A stretch of 64,000 bases of DNA from Hermatobates lingyangjiaoensis (lineage: Eukaryota; Arthropoda; Insecta; Hemiptera; Hermatobatidae), in assembly GCA_026182355.1 (NCBI GenBank), contig JAPFBL010000225.1, forward strand, positions 310,001-374,000. The letters are read 5' to 3'. Of this stretch, positions 57,491-64,000 are shown piece after piece (within the stretch, counting starts at the first letter, position 1; every line of letters starts with the position of its first letter). A model generated the notes under the pieces. That model made no database searches and was not told where the DNA came from. It was given only the letters and a program-made list of their open reading frames with translations. The position numbers were made by a program, and so were the translations under genes.

Positions 57491-58375
57491 CAGTGATACC
57501 TTGAGATACGATTGCCCTAACATACGATTATTTGAGATACGACACGAAATATTCGACCATTTTTTGCTCCGATATACGACGAAAAATTTGAGATACGATT
57601 CGGTGATTCTTACTCACGACGGAGGAGCTAAAGGAGTTGCATAAGATTTCCCATTCGGAGGTAATGCTGGAACTCAGCAGTGAGGAGGAGGTCGAGCCGG
57701 TGGAGGAACTAACTTCACGTGAAATTCGTGGTATCCTTGACAAGTGGCAGGAAGTGTCTGATTTCGTAGAAAAAAGACACCCAGAGAAAATGTCTACTGG
57801 GAGAGCGAGTGCCTTATTTAATGATACGTGTCTCACATTTTTTCGTAACATTTTAAAAAAGAGGCAGAAACAAACCTCTCTTGATCGTTACTTTTCGAAG
57901 GTCTCACGTAGTGAATGAGGCCAAAAAGGCACAACATGAAAGTGATGATTAGCCTAAGTAATGATTAAAAAAAAAATATATAGAAATTATGGGGATATCT
58001 AAGAATTTAGATCCCCATTAGAATTTTAAAAAAAAAATCTGGGCCTTAATTCTTAGATACAACAAATCTAAAAAAAAATTGAAAAAAAATTTAAATCAAA
58101 ATTTAAACTCCTTTCTTTTTTATTGATTTTATTAACATTTATCATACATCAATATGTTATTTTACCATATTTGTGTTATTACTCGTTTATTTGTACAAAA
58201 AATGTTATATTATATGCAATTTAACGGTTTTTTTTTTTTGAGTGATTTAGTATCGCTGGAACGCATTAATACATATTACATTGTTTTAAAGGGAAAAATT
58301 GCTTTGAGATACGAATTTTTTGACATACGACGATGGTTACAGAACGAATTAAAATCGTATCTCAAGGTATCACTG
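57491..58375 (+). mobile_element. Tigger/pogo-like DNA transposon, internally deleted
   Basis: Inverted ends CAGTGATACCTTGAGATACG and complement, each flanked by TA (57489-57490 and 58376-58377). Subterminal copies of GAGATACGA lie on both sides. Only the C-terminal part of the transposase frame remains inside, so most of the catalytic region has been deleted. At 885 bases it is a non-autonomous derivative. Confidence 0.9.
57619..57918 (+). pseudogene. Tigger-like transposase, C-terminal remnant
   Basis: An open frame of about 99 codons starts near TEELKELHKI and includes EVEPVEELTSREIRGILDKW, then VSDFVEKRHPEK, TGRASALFNDTC, FRNILKKRQKQTSLDRYF and a stop. These boxes follow the C-terminus of Tigger-type transposases (SDFIEK.HP, A..LFND, FR.ILK.R.KQ.SLDR). 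The N-terminal DNA-binding domains and DDE catalytic core are absent. The 107-codon minus frame over it is a shadow. Confidence 0.88.
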
Positions 58376-58705
58376 TATATACTTTTTAACTACGTTACAT
58401 AACTAAAGTTTTTAACTAAGCGACACCACTTCCAAAATTTGTGGAAAACTAGGTATTATAAGTTTGCAGTGTGAATGAAATATGGCTTTTTCTCGGATTA
58501 AGACTGGTTTTTGGATTGGTTAGGGTTCATTTTTTTCATATTTTTCCCATTCAATTAAAAGAATATTTGAAGTGACTTCCATTTAATGGTTCAACAATTT
58601 GTAATTTTATTATGATTAAAAAGAAAAAAATTGATGTTTTGAATTATTATTGGGTACAGGAATGAATAAGGCGAGAAAGGTGATCTGATAGAGAACTGCT
58701 TTCAG
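58376..58705. other. Spacer before exon 24
   Basis: 330 bases of AT-rich DNA between the Tigger-like element and the next acceptor. Nothing else was seen. Confidence 0.5.
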
Positions 58706-58896
58706 GTAAAGTGGTGTGTGGGGCTTGCGGGAAGAGCTACAGCAGCAGAGGCTCGTTCAAGGTCCACTTGACGTACGAATGCAACAAGGAGCCGAAGTTC
58801 GCCTGCCCGGCCTGCCCATACAGGTCCAAGCGCAAGGCTAATCTACGCACCCATGTCGGCATCAAGCACGGCATCGACTTCCTCAAACTCATTTAG
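58706..58896 (+). CDS. lola: lola alternative terminal exon 24
   Basis: The acceptor GCTTTCAG ends at 58705. It encodes 62 residues: finger 1 at C4, C7, H20, C25 (CGACGKSYSS) and finger 2 at C33, C36, H49, H54 (CPACPYRSK). The linker is YECNKEPKF. The tail GIDFLKLI is hydrophobic. Codon use is notably GC-rich compared with its AT-rich flanks. AATAAA at 58918-58923 is 22 bases past the stop. Confidence 0.93.
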
Positions 58897-59144
58897 CGTC
58901 TTGTCTTCCCTTATCTCAATAAAGCCTTTTCTCTTGCATTTTCAATTTGTAAAGTCTACACCATCCCCAAGGCTGCTTCACATTGTCCAAACTTAATATA
59001 GTAGAAATCCATACTGTTTTAAACTAATTAGTAATGTACTCTACAATATAAGTACCAACTAGTACTCTGTATAAAAGTATAAGAATAATAGCGTCAAATA
59101 ATATCATAACTACATGCATATTGTTAATACCACTGAAGTTAGTA

Positions 59145-59335
59145 TGATTTATATTAGAAATAGGTAAAACCGTCATACCTCGTAAGATTATCATGGAGTC
59201 GTTGGAGCGCTTTCGGACGTTCTCCATCTTCGATCGCAACAAAGGTTTGTTGCGATCGAAGATGGACAACGTCCGAAAGCGCTTTAACTCCATGAGCATC
59301 TTACGAGGTATGACGGTTTTACCTATTTCCAATAT
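59145..59335. repeat. Foldback repeat family 3, two arms
   Basis: Arms from TTTATATTAGAAATAGGTAA through GGAGCGCTTTCGGACGTT to CGATCGCAACAAAGG and back. Open frames of 121 and 82 codons that cross it on the two strands reflect the palindrome, not genes. Confidence 0.85.
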
Positions 59336-60039
59336 AAATAATATCATAACGTTTGTGATGTTTTTAATTTTATCATTTTCAAATAACATTATTATCGACT
59401 ATAATGATTTATTACATGAATTACATATGATGGAATATTGAAGAAACAAGTCTCAACAAAAAAAAACTTAAATAAAAAAAAATCGATTCAAACGCTATAG
59501 TATTAGCCCACTCACACACACACTCGCCATTCCAATCCACGTGTAACCTGAAGAAAAATACAAATATTTCAAAAGTATACTTTTTTTTAATAAAACTTGT
59601 TTAGTGAGATTAGTTTTCCGTTGTAAGTAATATCATGGAGGAACTCACTGTGCAACTAATAAATGGGCATGATTTATTAGTAGATCTATTGATAAATAAA
59701 TAATTTATTTATTTACTAAATTATTTAAATAATTAAATCATTTTGTTGTCACTTTTTATTGTCTCAATTCTGATCTTCATTTGTTCGATTATTAGTTCAT
59801 ATAAGAAAATAACAGTAATGAAGAAAAAGATTGATGTCCAGATTTTCACGGATTTATAGTTTTTGTGATTCTCAAAGTCATTATATGAATATTTGTTCAA
59901 TGATGTTTGTATGTGTGTGCGTCTGGTCTGTGGACATGATTTAGTACGCATTATTGTTTAATATTTCAAGTGCGTATTTGACGGGAATTATAGTCATCAC
60001 AAAATTATTGGATCAAATTATTAGAAAAAATCTTCATGT

Positions 60040-60450
60040 CCTAAAGAAATCACTCTGGCCTGCTTCTACGAAATAGATGAAACTCATGATAGATGTCGTC
60101 GAACCGTTATAGCAGTAATATATAGATGAGTTAATCCAGGAACTAAAGGATTGGATTAAAGGACGTATGGAAGAATTTGTAGTGTAAGTGTTGGATTTAC
60201 TATAATTTGAATCGTTAAGACTAAAGACTGGCCTTAGGGAGGCCTATTATTGCTCCTGATGTGGTAGTCAATTGTGGATGACGTAGTGGATACTCTAAAT
60301 AATGAAGTGTGTGTCGATGACTTTGCTATTAGGAGAAGAGGAAGGCTTCAGTATACTGCCTTTGAGATTCTGCAGTATGCTCCCCTAATGTTGAAAAATG
60401 GGTAAAAGAGTAAAATCTGGAAATAAATCCACCCAAAAGGGTCACTTTTA
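60040..60450 (+). mobile_element. Non-LTR retrotransposon reverse transcriptase fragment, degenerate
   Basis: Reading across frames gives CFYEIDETHDRC (motif A-like), LIQELKDWIKGRM, DSLRLKTGL (PQG region), WSIVVDDVVDTLNNE (LSPLLW.I.VD.LL.LN-like), VCVDDFAIRR (Y.DD-like motif C) and KWVKE with NPPK. The order is that of Jockey/R1-type RT palm. Stops and frameshifts break it. It could belong to the same family as the fragments at 10.5 or 35.2 kb. Confidence 0.65.
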
Positions 60451-61271
60451 GGTTATAGTAATTTAGTTTACTTATAACCTTATTACTTATAACTTAGGGG
60501 TTATAGTAAGTTATAGTAAAGTTGAGTATAGACCCTTCTTGTTTTTTTTTTCATTTTATTTCTGAATTTTAAAATTGATTATTGTTTTACTTATTTAAAC
60601 TAAATATTTTGGAAATATAATGTAAGAAAAAGTGATGATTTTCTTAAGTAGTAGATTTTTTTTTTGAAAATTCAGTCTCTGTCATGCTGAGATATATTTT
60701 TTTAAATTGTATAGTCAATAATAGTACTGATTCAGTTTTACAAGAAGGGTTTTACTGAGTACAGTTTAGATTGATTATTAACAGCTGTAAATGATTTGTC
60801 GGGTAGTCTTATTTATTTTTCTTACATTGAAAATATATGATATAAATTATTGTAATAATATATATAATATATTGATATAATAATAATAATTGATATATTA
60901 TATTGATATAATTAATAAATTGGTCCTAATCGTACAGTGGAAATAAATTGCTTGTAGGAGTATCACTGTATAATACAAGTAAGTACATGGTTTTTCTCTT
61001 TGGAATTAGCATTTTTCTAATGTCGAATCTCAGTTGCTGTTTGTGTACACATGTATCATAGATATAACGATGGGAAAAAGGCTCTTGCAAATAACCCTGT
61101 CTGCCTTGACTGTCCTCCAAGCAGACGCCGTGGTTTACTTCACAGTTCTCCATTTCAGTTTTTTAGCAAATGTCTAGTTTTCTTATTTCAGTGATTTCAA
61201 AGTGGTAATTAGTAACTATGCTTTATTATCAAGTTCGTCGACCTTCTGTGGCCAATTCCTTTCTCTCAAGA

Positions 61272-61358
61272 GGAACATGACATGCATAGTACCCCTTGAC
61301 GGAACATGACATGCATAGTACCCCGTGACGGAACATGACATGCATAGTACCCCGTGAC
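61272..61358. repeat. 29-base tandem repeat, three copies
   Basis: Units GGAACATGACATGCATAGTA plus CCCCGTGAC start at 61272, 61301 and 61330, with one base change in the first. Minus frames of 67 and 81 codons across it are artefacts. Confidence 0.92.
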
Positions 61359-61862
61359 GGAACCAAGGACATGTGATGCCGACAAGACAATTCATAACCA
61401 ACGTCATACGTAAGAACATATCTGGGGTGCCCTACACTCACCTTTACTTCAACTAACCCCATTATCATAAACACTGAAAATGTATATTCAATTATATATT
61501 TACTTTAATATGGCTTCTGCATTTTGAGCATGGTACAGACCAGGAGGACACTCACTAAAACTTTATCGGCTTTTCTTTATGACATCCTGTCAAAATCTTA
61601 CCAGAATATCTTCTGCTTTGTTTATATTATTGAATATATATATATATCTTTTCTAACTTATAATTATTATTTTTATTTACTTAAATAATATATATATATA
61701 TATATATATATAGTTCACACAGGAAAGAGAAAACACAAATAAAAACACACACAAAAGACTCACAACGATATTTCGACAGTCGTCGTCATCGGGTAGAAGT
61801 AGTCCCTTTGAGTAGCTGAAGCTAACTGAAATATATATTTATATATATATATATAAATTTAT

Positions 61863-61892
61863 AATTTAATATATATATATATATATATTTAA

Positions 61893-61945
<53 letters not shown>
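61863..61945. repeat. TA microsatellite
   Basis: Long (TA)n runs interrupted by AAATT, directly abutting the family 5 foldback. Confidence 0.92.
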
Positions 61946-61948
<3 letters not shown>

Positions 61949-62117
61949 CAATATAAACAAAGAAACATAGAGAAATCAGAAGAACACACTTACAGTCTCT
62001 AATTTTCGGTTTGAACCGTCTTCAGGAGAGATAAGAGAGGGAAACCAAGCGCACTGGATCAGAGACTGTGTGTTCTTCTGATTTCTCTATGTTTCTTTGT
62101 TTATATTGAACTATATT
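61945..62117. repeat. Foldback repeat family 5, two arms
   Basis: From GTTCAATATAAACAAAGAAA to the complementary TTTCTTTGTTTATATTGAAC. The minus strand at 62004-62025 reads CTGAAGA, GGTT/AACC stem and GAAA. The right arm lacks this part and keeps only the outer half. Confidence 0.85.
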
Positions 62118-62151
62118 TGTCCGTTTTGGATCGTATTTACAACGAAAAAAA

Positions 62152-62188
<37 letters not shown>

Positions 62189-62255
62189 GAATAATTGTAA
62201 TGATTATATGTGTTGGACTGTTATTAACTTTTAATTCTAACAACTCTGTTTGCAG

Positions 62256-62455
62256 GGAGGCTGAGGAAGTTCTTTTGTGACGAATGCGGTCGTTCCTATA
62301 AGTGGAAGTTTCACCTAAATGCCCACAAGAAGTACGAGTGTAACAAGGAGCCGCAGTTCTTTTGCCCTGCCTGCCCATACAAGTGCAAACAGAAATCTTC
62401 TCTGCGCACCCATGTGGGCCTCCAACACAATGTCAACCTCCTTCAGATATTGTAA
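62256..62455 (+). CDS. lola: lola alternative terminal exon 25
   Basis: Found by its linker; the frame has no early start codon. The acceptor TTTGCAG ends at 62255. It encodes 65 residues: finger 1 at C7, C10, H23, C28 (CDECGRSYKW) and finger 2 at C36, C39, H52, H57 (CPACPYKCKQ, with an extra Cys). The linker is the standard YECNKEPQF and the tail NVNLLQIL. Minus frames of 118 and 64 codons over this exon are shadows. Confidence 0.93.
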
Positions 62456-62939
62456 CGATCCATTCAGACGGCTTCCTAACTGAAAGAGACAATTCGCGCA
62501 CCTTATCAAGATATGATATCGTTTGAAGACTATTCTGCCAACTTGATTTCGTATATTCGATTGTGTGTAATTGTTGCCGATATTTCACTAGCAAAAGGTT
62601 ACTACTCTGTTTCTCAAGTTATTATGTATATTGAAATAGTACAAACCAGTCGTATTGAAGTATTGTATTGTTGTGTCATAGTTGTAAATTTATAAGCAAC
62701 AATTCACGTAATAACAACGTAATGAAATAGTTTATCATTCTATATATATGCATGAATTGATTGACCAATGCAATTGGTCTTTCTTGGTCAACACAATCAT
62801 ACTAACTTATCAGTGAGAGGTCTTCTTCCTAGAATCTTTACAAAACTTTGGTAAGCATTAGATGACATAATAATTGCTCTGCGATGGAGCTTAATTCATA
62901 TAACCTCCTCTTGTAAAGTACTGAGCAATATATAAAGTA
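62456..62939. other. Region after exon 25
   Basis: AT-rich sequence without recognised features. A 60-codon frame at 62513-62695 has no motif. No clear AATAAA lies near the exon 25 stop. Confidence 0.45.
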
Positions 62940-63403
62940 GGGGACCAGGTTTATTCATGCGGTAGGTGAATAAATCTGAGCATGTCGTCCCTCGGAGAAG
63001 GACGTTAAACCGTCGGTCCCGAGCCTGTACGATGTCAGGTACTCGTTAAAGATCCCTACTCTAAATACACTTGAGTTAGGCAAAATTTAGGACTCCCACT
63101 ATAAAATCAATCTTCATTGTGTGGTATCACAAAGGGCTAATGCTCGGCCTACATGACCAACGACCAACGAATATATCCGCGCACTATAGTGCACGTCGTA
63201 ACTAGCAGTTCCAGACCAGAGGCCTTCTACTGCTTGCTTACTGTGCTACTATAACTTGGAATGTCAGTAATTCTTGTCAGATGTAAGTTCGTCTGTACAG
63301 TAAAGATGTCGTATTCGCGGTCATGTGGTCTTGTTGAGGTCATGGTTTTCAAAGTTGGCCTACATGTGTTTCGTTGTGGGACTACCACTGCAACCTAACC
63401 TCG
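62940..63403 (+). mobile_element. SINE copy 2, headless, with insertion
   Basis: A perfect TATATAAAGTA lies at 62929-62939 and 63404-63414. The body shares CCCTCGGAGAAGGACGTTAA, then CCCGAGCCTGTA, GTTAGGCAAAATTTAGGACT and TGTGTGGTATCACAAAGGGC with the 29.1 kb copy, and ends CTGCAACCTAACC. The tRNA-like head is missing. About 210 bases not found in the other copy sit between two GGCCTACATG repeats at about 63145-63365. Confidence 0.82.
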
Positions 63404-63414
63404 TATATAAAGTA

Positions 63415-64000
63415 CTGTTGGTGATTTTAGTTAAATAATTTGAATGAAAGTGGCGTCCCGTCTTCTATAAAGATTTCTATCCGCAAATTTGAGTTCTTTC
63501 CTAATATTTTTTTTCAGTGATTATATGATATTTGGAAAATTATGTAGCAGGAATAGAATGTGACGTGCATACTTGTTGAGTTCATTCACTTCTTGTTTCC
63601 TACTATTTCTAAGTTAACATTAAAAGTCATAGATATTGCCTTCGCGGTTTTTTGAAATTTCGAAATGTAATAAATCGTGTGAAATAGGAAGAAACCGTTT
63701 AATTGAAGTTATTTGATTATAATATCATCTTCGCTGATACAAAATAATGATTGTTCAGTGTGATAATATGGTTTCTCAGTTGTGTGGCTCTTGTGTTGCC
63801 AAGTTAAAGATTAGAACACAATTCCTTAGCGGTTCTCGCAGTGTGAATAGGTCCTTTTGACTTTTGTCACCTACACACCTATTAGAAATTCCCTGTTCTC
63901 ACATTAGATTAAACACTTTTATCTACATTTAAGTAATTTGTATTTTTTTTACATTAGAATGCTGTTTGTTTAAATAAATATTGTACATATTTTGATCATA
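63415..64000. other. Right end of window
   Basis: AT-rich, no exon or repeat recognised. Confidence 0.45.

Larger units (their letters stand above)
58897..62255. other. Gap between exons 24 and 25
   Basis: It contains the exon 24 poly(A) signal, a family 3 foldback (59145-59335), a reverse transcriptase fragment (60040-60450), a 29-base tandem repeat (61272-61358), long (TA)n tracts at 61688-61715, 61863-61945 and 62155-62185, a minus-strand hammerhead-like motif (61771-61792) and a family 5 foldback (61945-62117). Confidence 0.6.
821..62455 (+). other. lola: lola-type array of 25 alternative 3' terminal zinc-finger exons
   Basis: This span groups the exons listed separately below. All are on one strand. 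All enter with a two-base codon remainder, so any of them can be joined in frame to the same upstream donor. Each ends in its own stop codon and none shows an obvious need for a downstream exon. The encoded pair (C2HC finger, YECNKEP-type linker, C2H2 finger with CPYRAK-like start) is the signature of the variable C-termini of lola, a BTB transcription factor of axon guidance and cell fate. The variable pair should set DNA-binding specificity, while the BTB domain comes from exons outside the window. mod(mdg4), the other well-known BTB locus of this architecture, uses FLYWCH fingers, which are not seen here. Confidence 0.92.

Noticed and set aside
57528..57851. 107-codon minus frame
   Set aside because: It is the shadow of the Tigger-like transposase remnant on the + strand.
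59024..59389. 121-codon minus-strand open frame
   Set aside because: It crosses the family 3 palindrome, and the translation repeats itself on both strands. There is no known motif.
62022..62378. 118-codon minus-strand open frame
   Set aside because: It is antisense to exon 25 and runs into a (TA)n tract giving an Ile-Tyr repeat.

Overview
The window looks like the 3' part of an insect BTB/zinc-finger locus of the longitudinals lacking (lola) type. It carries one long + strand series of alternative, mutually exclusive terminal coding exons. I count 25 intact exons (821 to 62455) and one decayed copy (about 32595-32761). Each intact exon begins after a 3' splice site (YAG), continues an incoming codon with exactly two bases, and encodes an atypical C2HC finger (C-X2-C-X12-H-X4-C). 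A short linker, usually YECNKEPQF, follows, then a classical finger (C-X2-C-X12-H-X4-H), a short tail and a stop. Most have AATAAA or ATTAAA within a few hundred bases. No BTB exon or other constitutive 5' exon is present, so the common exons should lie to the left. In Drosophila, lola mRNAs join common 5' exons to one of many such 3' exons, partly by trans-splicing. The same logic is inferred here, not shown.

The organism is most likely an insect: the lola array is an insect feature, the DNA is AT-rich with large introns, and a SINE tail resembles the insect telomere repeat (TTAGG). I cannot fix the order or species.

Layout: exons 1-6 lie at 0.8-12 kb, followed by a repeat-rich gap at 12-17.7 kb. 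Exons 7-14 are a dense cluster at 17.7-28 kb; exons 10, 11 and 12 are recent paralogues, and exon 14 has a minisatellite made from its own 3' end. Exon 15, the pseudoexon and exon 16 lie at 32.1-33.6 kb. A repeat gap follows at 33.6-38.5 kb, then exons 17-22 at 38.5-47.1 kb. A 7.5 kb region of nested mobile elements (47.1-54.7 kb) includes a broken Penelope-like element. Exons 23-25 lie at 54.7-62.5 kb, and the right end holds a SINE.

The non-coding part is largely mobile-element debris. It holds non-LTR retrotransposon fragments (10.5, 35.2 and 60.1 kb), a Tigger/pogo-like deletion derivative with TA flanks (57.5 kb), a mariner-type mini-element (11.2 kb), hAT-like MITEs (15.2, 24.1 and 57.0 kb), two SINE copies with perfect target-site duplications, and long inverted repeats. 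Several families of foldback repeats carry a hammerhead-ribozyme-like core (CUGANGA, stem II, GAAA), which fits an origin in Penelope-like terminal repeats. All mobile elements seen are broken or non-autonomous.
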